A stretch of 5,180 nucleotides of DNA from Bacteroidales bacterium (GTDB lineage: Bacteria > Bacteroidota > Bacteroidia > Bacteroidales > F082). The position numbers and the translations under genes are program-made. Shown one piece after another: positions 1-5,180 of the stretch. Numbering within the stretch: position 1 is the stretch's first letter; every line of letters begins with the position of its first letter. The notes below the pieces were generated by a model, which worked only from the letters and a program-made list of their open reading frames with translations, searched no databases and had not been told where the DNA came from. The stretch lies in the NCBI GenBank assembly GCA_024689285.1, contig JAILDR010000141.1, positions 1 through 5,180 of the forward strand, read 5' to 3'.

Positions 1-432
1 ATTCAGATTGTTGGTGGTGGTGGAATAGCCCACTGACAATCCTTCGTAAAGGCGGTTAGACTTCCTATAGTAGAATCTGAGGTTGCCCGACACGTTCAGT
101 AGGGGCGAAATCAGGTATTGGATGTAGTCTCCAGCATTGTATTCTCCACCCTCGACAGTGTTATAGGACGAGAACCTGAAGCCGAGCAATCCGCCATGGG
201 CGGCAGTATGATGGATACCCGCCCCGTTGGTCGTTCCGAGGGCGTTGGCGGCGTTGTTGCTGATAAAGGTCCAGTTGGCAAACGAATTTTCGTCTTCGAA
301 GCCCATCTCGTAGGGATAGCTTACGATAGGAGTCTTGCGGTATTTCACCGTGTAGCCATCGCTGTAGCTATTCCAGTTGACGGTGGCGCTCTGTTCCATG
401 ATGTCGCTCACTTCCACTTCGTCCACCGAGCA
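1..432 (-). repeat. Composite module A2 (residues 1053-1196+), truncated by window edge
   Basis: This repeats module A1 with an offset of 499-500 residues. CSVDEVEVSDI, SATVNWNSYSDGYTVKYRK, GFEDENSFANWTFISNN, LGTTNGAG, GFRFSSYN and YLISPLLNVSGNLRFYY each match an equivalent in A1. At DNA level 241-300 matches 1741-1800 at 47 of 60 bases by eye, and an 18-base block is identical (373-390 and 1870-1887). The second FN3 half should lie just beyond base 1. Confidence 0.78.
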
Positions 433-3400
433 GCCCACCGTACGGAAGCTCACGATGTCGCTTACAAGCGTCGGGTCGCAGCTGGACACTACCACCGCAT
501 CGTACTTGGTGTCGGGATAGAGGTTGCCGATGGTGGCCGTGTTTGCAGCTGTGCTTAGAACCGTCTGCCAGGCGCCGGCGGCTATGGGGCGACCACAAGT
601 CACATCACTGAGATTCATTTGGTTATACCTCCATGTTGAGGAGTAGGACGTAACATAAAAGGCGATATAGACGGTTTGGCCTATGTATGCGTTAAGGTTA
701 ATGTCGTTGATGGTTTGGTATGGGCCGACCAGGTTGTTCCAGATGTAAGGCGAGCCTGTGTTGTTCCATTCGCGCAAGATGGTCCAGTGGGCTTTGTTGT
801 CGGTCGAGATAAGAACGTCAAACTGCCCGCCATTACCTGGCGACCAGGGAAGATCTCCAGATATGCATACCTTGAAGCTTAAGGAACAGCCGGCGTTTAC
901 GGTTATGGCTGGGGTTACCATCCAGTTTCGGTTATTTGGATAGAGACTTGAATAATAATCTCCACCTAAATAGGTCCAGCCGTCGTGTACTGGCGTTGTT
1001 GGGCCAGTGCCATCCGGGTTCAAAGGGCCGGTATATCTTGTCCAGCCCGAAAAATCATAGATGGTAATGCCATCAAAGTAGGCTGCCGTTCTGCGTTTTA
1101 CCGTGTAGCTTTCGCTGTGGCCGGTCCAGTTGAGTGTGGCGCTGGTCATCGTGGTGTTGCTCACGGCCACGTTTTCAGGCGCTAAACAGGGGAAGGTAGT
1201 GAAAATTCCTGCGTTGCTTTCATAAGTCTCGTTGCAGGTAGGCGTCACTATCACTTTATATTCGGTTTCGGTGCTGAGGTTGTTGAGGGTGACTGAGGTC
1301 GCTTCGGTAGTGATATAGTTCCATTCGTTATCGGGCACTGTTCCATTGGAGCCGATGGTAATGTCGTCAATATAGACATAACTATCCGAGTCTTCGCCAA
1401 AGCAAATGATGACTTGTGTCACATTGCTGGGAAGTTGTTGGATATACAGCTGCCATTCAGTGGTAGGATTAATGGCATCACTCCAATAGTAGTAGCCACT
1501 CGTGGTGGTAGTGGTGGCATAACCTACCTTTAATTGAGGGTCGCGATTAGGATTTGCAGTGTGTTTCTTGTAATAGAACTTGAGCTCACCCGTTACGTTC
1601 AGTACGGGAGAGAGCAAATATTGCTTGTATTGGTTAACATCCACCCACCAACCTATATAGTTCCAGGATGCGAATCTGAAGCCATACGCTCCACTGTGTG
1701 CAGCCTCTGCATAACGGCCAGCGCCATCGGTCGTTCCGATGTCGTTTTGGGAGTTGTTGCTGGTGAAGGTCCAGTTGGCGAACGAGGCGGCGTCTTCGAA
1801 GTCCTCCTTGAACGGGGCGTCTCCGGTGGTTCTTCCGTATTTCACTATGTAGCTGTCGCTATTGCCGGTCCAGTTGACGGTGGCGCTGGAAGTCCTGACA
1901 TTGCTCACTGCCAGGTTACTGGGAGCCGCGCAGGTAGGGGTTGTGAAGGACGTCAATGCCCAACGGCTTTCGCCATCATCGCCGCCGCAAACGGAGCGCA
2001 CCTCCACGACATACCGGATTCCAGGCTCCAAATCCGTCAATGTGTGCGGATGGGAGGGGTTATTGACCATAGTCCAATTGTTTGATTCGCTGGATTTGCG
2101 GTATCTTATTTGGAAGTTCTCGTTGTCCGAAGTCCATCCGATTGTGGCGGAATGGAGAGAGAGATTGGTCACGGTCAAGTCGGTAGGTCTCAAGCAATTG
2201 GAGATTGGCTCAACCACGAAATTATCCAAATAGGTGCCATCTCCACCACTTTCACCGCGCAGGATGATGTAGCAAGTGCCATGCAAGGGGATGGGCAACT
2301 CGTAGGTATACCATGTGTTTGCGAGGGGTTCGGCGGGAATCACATCGTTTGAAACCGAATAGAGACGTGGAATGAAAGCCAACTCGGTGGCACCTTCAAT
2401 CTCGCCGTCGGTGCTGGCAAACACTCTGATACCCTCATTACTATTGCTGGCACTGGAACGGTATATATCAAGAACAAACCGATAGTCAGTATCAGTTGAA
2501 AGGGTCATTTCGGGCAGACACAGTTTCACCATGTTGCCGGAGGACATAGAAGGCAGATACAACTTGCGGCCGCTGTTGCCCCCGAGAGTGCTGGTAGTGA
2601 TTCTAAATGTCTGGTTTTGGCTACCTGCAATATGTTCGTTCACCCAGCAGGCGGGGGTGAAGTTGCTAGTGTTGTAGTCCTCAAAGTCTTCATTCCATGG
2701 TAAGGAGGTGATGGCAGTACACAAGGTGTTGAAACTACTGCTCTTCCAGCCGCTCGTGAGGTCGTCGCACACGCTCTGCACTTGCACAGTGTAAACCGTA
2801 CCAGCGGTGAGGCCAGTGAGGTTGTAGCTCGTGTTGGTAAGGCCGGTTATTTCGGTCCAGTAGGCATCGGAGGAGGCCTTGTAGCGGAGGTTCCAGGTGT
2901 TGCCCTCGCCTTCCCAGGTTACGGTGGCCCCAACAGTAGTGATGTTGGTCACCGCGATGGAAGTGGGGCGTTGGCAACTTACGGCCCCTGGCTCGTAGGT
3001 GAAGGTAGTTTTGGGCAAGAAGTGGCTGTTAATGGGATTAATGATACCACCCGCATCGGCATAATAACCACTTATGGAAGCACCATTGGCAGTCTTGCCA
3101 TAGAAGCGGATACTCTTATAACCAACATCTTCAGTATTGTCACAACCGAAGAGAAGATTGCCGCCTTGGTAAACGTAGGGTGTGGTCAAGGTGAGGGTCA
3201 CTTCACCGCCGCCATCGGCTGCCACGAAATCGAAATACCCTTGGCAAACCACCGTGGCCATGCTTTTGTCAATGAAAGACGAGATAGTGGGACTTTCCAC
3301 TTCAGTAAGATAGATGTCGGCGGCTGAAACAGTGGTGTAAGGAATATTTTGATTAGTGGTGTAGAACTTAATGGCCGTGATGGTTCCGCCAGCCATCTCC

Positions 3401-3588
3401 TCAAGGTCTTCGGCAGGGAACACGGTTTGGGATCTTGTGAAAAAATCAAACCATAACACATACATCGGAATAGCGTAGCTCGTTTCTGTTGCGTCCTCAT
3501 ACAAGGTCAATGAGTTTTGTTGTGCATAAGCCGCCCAAGGCGCGAACAAGGCCGTCAGCAGCAGGAATAGTAAGGATTTTTTGTTCAT
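1..3588 (-). CDS. Large secreted FN3 / choice-of-anchor-J (cleaved-adhesin-like) repeat protein, 3' end outside window
   Basis: I translated this frame by hand from the ATG at 3588-3586. It stays open for 1,196 codons to base 1, so the C-terminus is missing. Residues 1-22 are a signal peptide (MNKK, hydrophobic core LLFLLLTALFA, likely cut AYA|QQ). Residues 25-200 form a beta-rich N-terminal domain (ITAIKFYT, YVYQGGNLLFGC) of a kind I associate with Bacteroidales surface proteins. FN3 domain 1 is about 205-290, a jelly-roll domain 291-464 (PWNEDFEDY start, YLDNFVV end), and FN3 domain 2 465-552. Composite modules then begin at Cys553, Cys801 and Cys1053, each an FN3 with a jelly-roll inside it. 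These families mostly mediate adhesion or carbohydrate/protein binding. Export across the inner membrane is supported by the signal peptide; surface delivery by type IX secretion is inferred only. No catalytic motif is visible. The start is fixed by the signal peptide; there is no Shine-Dalgarno, as is usual in Bacteroidota. Confidence 0.93.
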   Translation of the reverse strand, partial: MNKKSLLFLLLTALFAPWAAYAQQNSLTLYEDATETSYAIPMYVLWFDFFTRSQTVFPAEDLEEMAGGTITAIKFYTTNQNIPYTTVSAADIYLTEVESPTISSFIDKSMATVVCQGYFDFVAADGGGEVTLTLTTPYVYQGGNLLFGCDNTEDVGYKSIRFYGKTANGASISGYYADAGGIINPINSHFLPKTTFTYEPGAVSCQRPTSIAVTNITTVGATVTWEGEGNTWNLRYKASSDAYWTEITGLTNTSYNLTGLTAGTVYTVQVQSVCDDLTSGWKSSSFNTLCTAITSLPWNEDFEDYNTSNFTPACWVNEHIAGSQNQTFRITTSTLGGNSGRKLYLPSMSSGNMVKLCLPEMTLSTDTDYRFVLDIYRSSASNSNEGIRVFASTDGEIEGATELAFIPRLYSVSNDVIPAEPLANTWYTYELPIPLHGTCYIILRGESGGDGTYLDNFVVEPISNCLRPTDLTVTNLSLHSATIGWTSDNENFQIRYRKSSESNNWTMVNNPSHPHTLTDLEPGIRYVVEVRSVCGGDDGESRWALTSFTTPTCAAPSNLAVSNVRTSSATVNWTGNSDSYIVKYGRTTGDAPFKEDFEDAASFANWTFTSNNSQNDIGTTDGAGRYAEAAHSGAYGFRFASWNYIGWWVDVNQYKQYLLSPVLNVTGELKFYYKKHTANPNRDPQLKVGYATTTTTSGYYYWSDAINPTTEWQLYIQQLPSNVTQVIICFGEDSDSYVYIDDITIGSNGTVPDNEWNYITTEATSVTLNNLSTETEYKVIVTPTCNETYESNAGIFTTFPCLAPENVAVSNTTMTSATLNWTGHSESYTVKRRTAAYFDGITIYDFSGWTRYTGPLNPDGTGPTTPVHDGWTYLGGDYYSSLYPNNRNWMVTPAITVNAGCSLSFKVCISGDLPWSPGNGGQFDVLISTDNKAHWTILREWNNTGSPYIWNNLVGPYQTINDINLNAYIGQTVYIAFYVTSYSSTWRYNQMNLSDVTCGRPIAAGAWQTVLSTAANTATIGNLYPDTKYDAVVVSSCDPTLVSDIVSFRTVGCSVDEVEVSDIMEQSATVNWNSYSDGYTVKYRKTPIVSYPYEMGFEDENSFANWTFISNNAANALGTTNGAGIHHTAAHGGLLGFRFSSYNTVEGGEYNAGDYIQYLISPLLNVSGNLRFYYRKSNRLYEGLSVGYSTTTNNLN
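433..1188 (-). repeat. Composite module B (residues 801-1052): FN3 with divergent jelly-roll inserted
   Basis: The FN3 first half (CLAPENVAVSNT, Trp in TLNWTGHSESYTVKRR) breaks at about residue 836. A jelly-roll follows at 837-1000 (ITIYDFSGW, NWMVTPAITV, FDVLISTDN, NLNAYIGQTVYIAFYV). The FN3 resumes at AWQTVLSTAANTATIGNLYP and ends VVVSSC...FRTVGC. The inserted jelly-roll is a different subtype from that in modules A1 and A2. Its last strand reads MNLSDVTC and lacks the usual adjacent Asp-Asp/Asn pair. Cys1037 and Cys1053 keep the 16-residue spacing. Confidence 0.72.
1189..1932 (-). repeat. Composite module A1 (residues 553-800): FN3 with jelly-roll inserted
   Basis: Residues 553-590 are the first half of an FN3 (CAAPSNLAVSNV, core Trp573, YIVKYGRTTG). 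The chain then enters a jelly-roll at APFKEDFEDAASFANW and leaves it at YVYIDDITIGSNG (about 591-751). The second FN3 half follows (EWNYITTEATSVTLNNLSTE, YKVIVTPTC, closing FTTFPC). Neither FN3 half is complete alone. Cys785 and Cys801 are 16 apart. The sequence strongly resembles module A2 at 1-432, at both protein and DNA level. Confidence 0.75.
1933..2196 (-). other. FN3 domain 2 (residues 465-552), contiguous
   Basis: It shows the FN3 pattern CLRPTDLTVTNL, core Trp in SATIGWTSD (residue 486), FQIRYRKSS, then LTDLEPGIRYVVEVRSVC and a closing SFTTPTC. Cys534 lies 19 residues before Cys553, which also opens the next module. The two halves are continuous, as in FN3 domain 1. Confidence 0.8.
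2197..2718 (-). other. Jelly-roll (choice-of-anchor-J / cleaved-adhesin-like) domain, residues 291-464
   Basis: The segment opens with LPWNEDFEDYNTSNFTPACW, the typical 'P-x-x-E-D-F-E ... P-x-x-W' entry of cleaved-adhesin/choice-of-anchor-J domains. It continues through KLYLPSM, a strand VKLCLPEMTL and IRVFASTDG, and ends GTYLDNFVVEPI, the usual 'YLDN/DD-hydrophobic' exit strand. The length of about 174 residues fits the family. Here it sits between two complete FN3 domains rather than inside one. The ligand cannot be told from sequence. Confidence 0.75.
2719..2976 (-). other. FN3 domain 1 (residues 205-290), contiguous
   Basis: This is a complete fibronectin type III fold by pattern. It has the core Trp in TVTWEGEG (residue 225), the NLRYK strand, then LTGLTAGTVYTVQVQSVC with the conserved L-x-P/A-G-T-x-Y signature, and a closing F-N-T-L-C. 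Cys274 and Cys290, 16 residues apart, recur at equivalent places in the later FN3 domains and probably pair. Unlike the downstream modules, its two halves are continuous. Confidence 0.8.
3523..3588 (-). other. Sec signal peptide of the large repeat protein
   Basis: The first 22 residues have two lysines at positions 3-4, an uninterrupted hydrophobic stretch at 6-16, and a short polar-end segment PWAAYA before QQ. The Ala-x-Ala cleavage site (A20, A22) is a standard signal peptidase I site. There is no cysteine near the cleavage point, so the protein is not a lipoprotein. This segment also confirms 3588 as the translation start. Confidence 0.9.
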
Positions 3589-3622
3589 AGGACTATTTAT
3601 AAAATTAAACTACCATATTTTT

Positions 3623-3664
3623 TTGACTTCGGGACGCGGGACTTCGAGTCAAGCTAATGTCCCG
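3623..3664 (-). promoter_or_regulatory. Leader of the repeat-protein gene with competing inverted repeats
   Basis: CGGGAC occurs twice (3630-3635 and 3637-3642), and either copy can pair with GTCCCG at 3659-3664. A second inverted repeat, TTGACT at 3623-3628 with AGTCAA at 3647-3652, overlaps the first. GACTTCG is also directly repeated at 3625-3631 and 3640-3646. In the minus-strand transcript these would form mutually exclusive stems 35-75 nt before the start codon. There is no U-run after the stems in the RNA, so this does not look like an intrinsic terminator. A role in transcript stability or translation control is possible but not shown. Confidence 0.4.
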
Positions 3665-3690
3665 TAGTCTCGTGACGCAAAGCGCAGGCG

Positions 3691-3698
3691 CAAAAATA
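3691..3698 (-). promoter_or_regulatory. Candidate Bacteroidota -7 box (TATTTTTG)
   Basis: On the minus strand TATTTTTG fits the Bacteroidota -7 consensus TAnnTTTG. Transcription would start near 3685, giving a leader of about 95 nt. No TTTG -33 box lies 19-21 bp upstream; that position falls at the edge of the direct-repeat array (3719-3800). A -7 box without a -33 box, next to operator-like repeats, suggests a promoter that needs an activator. Confidence 0.5.
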
Positions 3699-3718
3699 CG
3701 GCAATTCCCTCACAGACG

Positions 3719-3800
3719 AGGTGACGATTTCAATAAATCGAGGTGACGATTTCTAAAAACAGGTGACGATTTCTAAAAACAGGTGACGATTTCTAAAAAA
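3719..3800. repeat. Four-unit direct-repeat array, operator candidate (core AGGTGACGATTTC)
   Basis: Units start at 3719, 3741, 3761 and 3781. All four share the 13-base core AGGTGACGATTTC. The units at 3741 and 3761 are identical over 20 bases, the one at 3781 differs only in its last base, and the one at 3719 is 22 bases long with a different tail. On the minus strand the unit reads GTTTTTAGAAATCGTCACCT. The spacing is about two helical turns, so the copies face one side of the DNA, as for AraC-family half-sites. The array begins 15 bp after the regulator's stop codon and ends just upstream of the candidate -7 box. Alternative: a slippage-derived tandem repeat with no binding role. Confidence 0.7.
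3725..3740. repeat. Perfect dyad in the promoter-proximal repeat unit
   Basis: CGATTT (3725-3730) and AAATCG (3735-3740) are exact inverted repeats around a 4-base spacer CAAT. Only this unit of the array carries the dyad; the other three have TAAAAAC/A tails. It could be a two-sided binding site at the promoter edge or a weak hairpin. No U-run follows it on the minus strand, so terminator activity is unlikely. Confidence 0.45.
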
Positions 3801-3815
3801 CCGAAAGTTAAGGCT

Positions 3816-5180
3816 TTATTCGCCCCTTTGCTTCCACTCCGAAGGCGTGACACCACAGGCGGCTTTGAAACCACGCAGGAAGGTCTTTTCGTTTGTGAAG
3901 CCCGATGCCTCTGCCACTTTCGACAAGCGCATCGTGGGGTCTTGGCGCATCAGTTCTTGCGCGTAACGGATACGGTAGCCCGTGACAAAAGCCGGGAAAG
4001 TGGTGTTCAGCTCCCCGTTCAGGCAGACGGAAAGGTAGGTCGTGTTGGTACCCAGTTCGGCGGCCACGTCGGCAGCGCGCAAATCCTTGTTCCTGAAGAG
4101 TTGCTTTTCTTCCATCAATGCCTTGAGTTTGTCGGCAAGGTCGGATTTCCCGACAGTGGCGACGTTTTCCTCAATGGTGATGGAGGCATCATTGTTGCAA
4201 TGCTTTCTTTTCCATGTTATAAGAATTATCCCCAAGCCTATCATCAAGGCAATGCCAACGAAGAAGGCTAGCAGGGCGGATGGTTTGGAGGGCGCAGCCG
4301 TGGGATAAAAGGCAAAAACGGCGTTTGTAGGCTCGTAATTGGAGGCTATCATGCCGCCCACCGTGACAAAACTTCCGTCGGGAAGCATCAATTCGTAAGG
4401 ATTGCCTGGAAGATCTTGCTGGGGTTGAGAGTAATACATAGAAAGCTTTGCTTGGCCACCTTGTAATGCGGGGTGATAGGCTATTTCAGCCAGATAAACA
4501 TGGTTTTGTTCATCCATGCCCATCAACCAAGCTGTTTCCGTTTCGGGAACAGTCCAAAAAGAACCTATGAATCGGATGGCGCCCCAAGGGCCTTCCATGG
4601 GCAAAGGTTGTTCCATGGGCAAAAGCGAAAAGCCGCTACGACTGACCAGCATAGGCGCAAATTGTCCATCGTTGTTTTGGGCTGGTATCAGGAAAGTGTG
4701 TTCCGTTACGCGGCACGCATGGGCCTGCATGTTGCGGTCTAAAGGAGTCCGAGGATGCCATTCTGCCAGCAAATCCACGGCAAAAGACTCCCCTTTGAGT
4801 TGGTCTACTATGTTTTGGGTGCTACTTCCATAACTCCCGGAAGTGCCACCGATAATCCAGACATTGTCCTTCGCGACGGGCAGGAGGATGGGGTAGCTGC
4901 GATTGTCGGAGGTCATATCAACCCGAACGGTGTCGTGGGAGGAATTGTAGAATTCAGTGCAGTCGGTGGCGTACCAGTTGCCGCTAATCACGACCTCGCC
5001 ATTCTCCAACTCCAACGCGCTGGCGTGTGCCCGTTTTTGGTCCATGATGGGTTTGGATGTAAAGCTGTGCGTGGCGGGATGATAACATTCCACGCCGAAG
5101 GTTCGACCCACGCCGAAATCGTTTTCGTAGCCACCGCCCACCAATACATCGCCGTCGTTCAGCACCAAGCCAAAAGGCGT
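3816..5180 (-). CDS. Membrane-spanning regulator: kelch beta-propeller, TM helix, AraC/XylS DNA-binding domain (5' end outside window)
   Basis: The frame is open from the window edge (TPFG...) to a TAA at 3818-3816, giving 454 visible residues numbered from the edge; the start is off-window. Residues 1-295 carry kelch-type signatures: LNDGDVLVGGG (7-17), ECYHPATHSF (31-40), RAHASALELENGEVVISG (50-67), NVWIIGGTSG (106-115), LPDGSFVTVGGM (266-277) and AVFAFYP (287-293). A single hydrophobic helix spans 302-323, followed by KRKH (positive-inside, so the C-terminus is cytoplasmic). Residues 349-454 are an AraC-type domain with both HTH motifs: AADVAAELGTNTTYLS, then LSKVAEASGFTNEKTFLRGF and the closing GVTPSEWK. 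The likely role is to sense a periplasmic ligand and transmit that to DNA directly, as membrane-bound SusR-type regulators do. The likely target is the adhesin-like gene 227 bp downstream or its own locus. There is no kinase or receiver domain in the visible part. Confidence 0.88.
   Translation of the reverse strand, partial: TPFGLVLNDGDVLVGGGYENDFGVGRTFGVECYHPATHSFTSKPIMDQKRAHASALELENGEVVISGNWYATDCTEFYNSSHDTVRVDMTSDNRSYPILLPVAKDNVWIIGGTSGSYGSSTQNIVDQLKGESFAVDLLAEWHPRTPLDRNMQAHACRVTEHTFLIPAQNNDGQFAPMLVSRSGFSLLPMEQPLPMEGPWGAIRFIGSFWTVPETETAWLMGMDEQNHVYLAEIAYHPALQGGQAKLSMYYSQPQQDLPGNPYELMLPDGSFVTVGGMIASNYEPTNAVFAFYPTAAPSKPSALLAFFVGIALMIGLGIILITWKRKHCNNDASITIEENVATVGKSDLADKLKALMEEKQLFRNKDLRAADVAAELGTNTTYLSVCLNGELNTTFPAFVTGYRIRYAQELMRQDPTMRLSKVAEASGFTNEKTFLRGFKAACGVTPSEWKQRGE
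3819..4136 (-). other. AraC/XylS-type DNA-binding domain of the regulator
   Basis: Residues 349-454 show the two-HTH layout of the family. Helix-turn-helix 1 is around RAADVAAELGTNTTYLSVCL, helix-turn-helix 2 around LSKVAEASGFTNEKTFLRGF, and the conserved tail is GVTPSEWK near the C-terminus. All signature positions (the 'A-x-x-x-G-F' turn, the 'F-x-R-x-F-K' recognition region, and 'G-x-T-P-S-x-W/Y') are present, so the domain is probably functional. Confidence 0.9.
4212..4277 (-). other. Single transmembrane helix of the regulator
   Basis: Residues 302-323 (ALLAFFVGIALMIGLGIILI then TW) are uninterrupted hydrophobic residues with Gly spacing, preceded by APSKPS and followed by KRKH. Positive charges after the helix place the HTH domain in the cytoplasm and the kelch part in the periplasm. 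The linker from the helix to the DNA-binding domain is short, about 25 residues, which would keep DNA binding close to the membrane. Confidence 0.88.

Noticed and set aside
118..558. Plus-strand open frame of 146 codons (and similar plus-strand frames at 676-882, 985-1185, 1534-2085, 1862-2233, 2110-2352 and 2782-3327)
   Set aside because: All lie opposite the continuous minus-strand FN3/jelly-roll frame, which has a signal peptide and recognisable domains. Their translations show repeated V/G-rich text mirroring the FN3 repeats, with no family features.
3198..3500. Minus-strand 100-codon frame within the N-terminal domain (also 368-598 and 2735-2977)
   Set aside because: They overlap the real minus-strand gene in another frame, have no recognisable domain, and the main frame reads without interruption through them.
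3596..3616. Second promoter close to the start codon (TAGTTTAA on the minus strand)
   Set aside because: It matches TAnnTTTG with one mismatch, has no -33 box, and would leave a very short leader; weaker than the box at 3691-3698.
3725..3740. Intrinsic terminator for the regulator gene
   Set aside because: The stem is only 6 bp and AT-rich, and no U-run follows it on the minus strand.
3719..3800. CRISPR array
   Set aside because: The repeats are contiguous at 20-22 bp with no variable spacers, so this is a simple direct-repeat array.
3783..4308. Plus-strand frames opposite the AraC domain and TM helix (also 4473-4742 and 4516-4833)
   Set aside because: These are antisense shadows of the regulator, whose HTH and TM motifs are unambiguous on the minus strand.
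5166..5168. TTG as start codon of the regulator
   Set aside because: The same frame continues in-phase to the window edge (TPFG before it), and the codon falls just before the kelch signature LNDGDVLVGGG. The true start must be upstream, with an export signal.

Overview
The window looks like Bacteroidota, most likely a Bacteroidales-type commensal. The reasons are the protein families (secreted FN3 plus choice-of-anchor-J/cleaved-adhesin jelly-roll repeats, and a membrane-anchored AraC-type regulator), the lack of a Shine-Dalgarno sequence before the one visible start codon, and a TAnnTTTG-type -7 box. Species cannot be named from this sequence.

Both genes lie on the minus strand and both run off the window. 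Positions 3816-5180 hold the 3' part of a one-component, membrane-spanning transcription regulator. It has a kelch-type beta-propeller outside the inner membrane, one transmembrane helix, and a cytoplasmic AraC/XylS DNA-binding domain. Its start lies beyond 5180. Positions 1-3588 hold the first 1,196 codons of a very large secreted protein. It has a signal peptide, an N-terminal beta-rich domain, an FN3 / jelly-roll / FN3 block, and then tandem modules of about 250 residues. In each of these modules a jelly-roll domain appears to be inserted into the middle of an FN3 domain. The frame has no stop from 3588 to base 1, so the C-terminus, where a type IX secretion sorting domain would be expected, is not visible.

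Between the genes (3589-3815, 227 bp) is a compact regulatory region. It contains a four-unit direct repeat (20-22 bp period, core AGGTGACGATTTC) at 3719-3800, a good -7 box without a clear -33 box at 3691-3698, and a leader of roughly 95 nt with competing inverted repeats at 3623-3664. The arrangement is that of an activator-dependent promoter. The simplest working model (inference) is that the kelch-AraC protein senses an extracytoplasmic ligand, binds the direct repeats at its own 3' end, and switches on the adhesin-like gene downstream. No RNA genes, insertion sequences or CRISPR arrays were seen, and no credible plus-strand gene.
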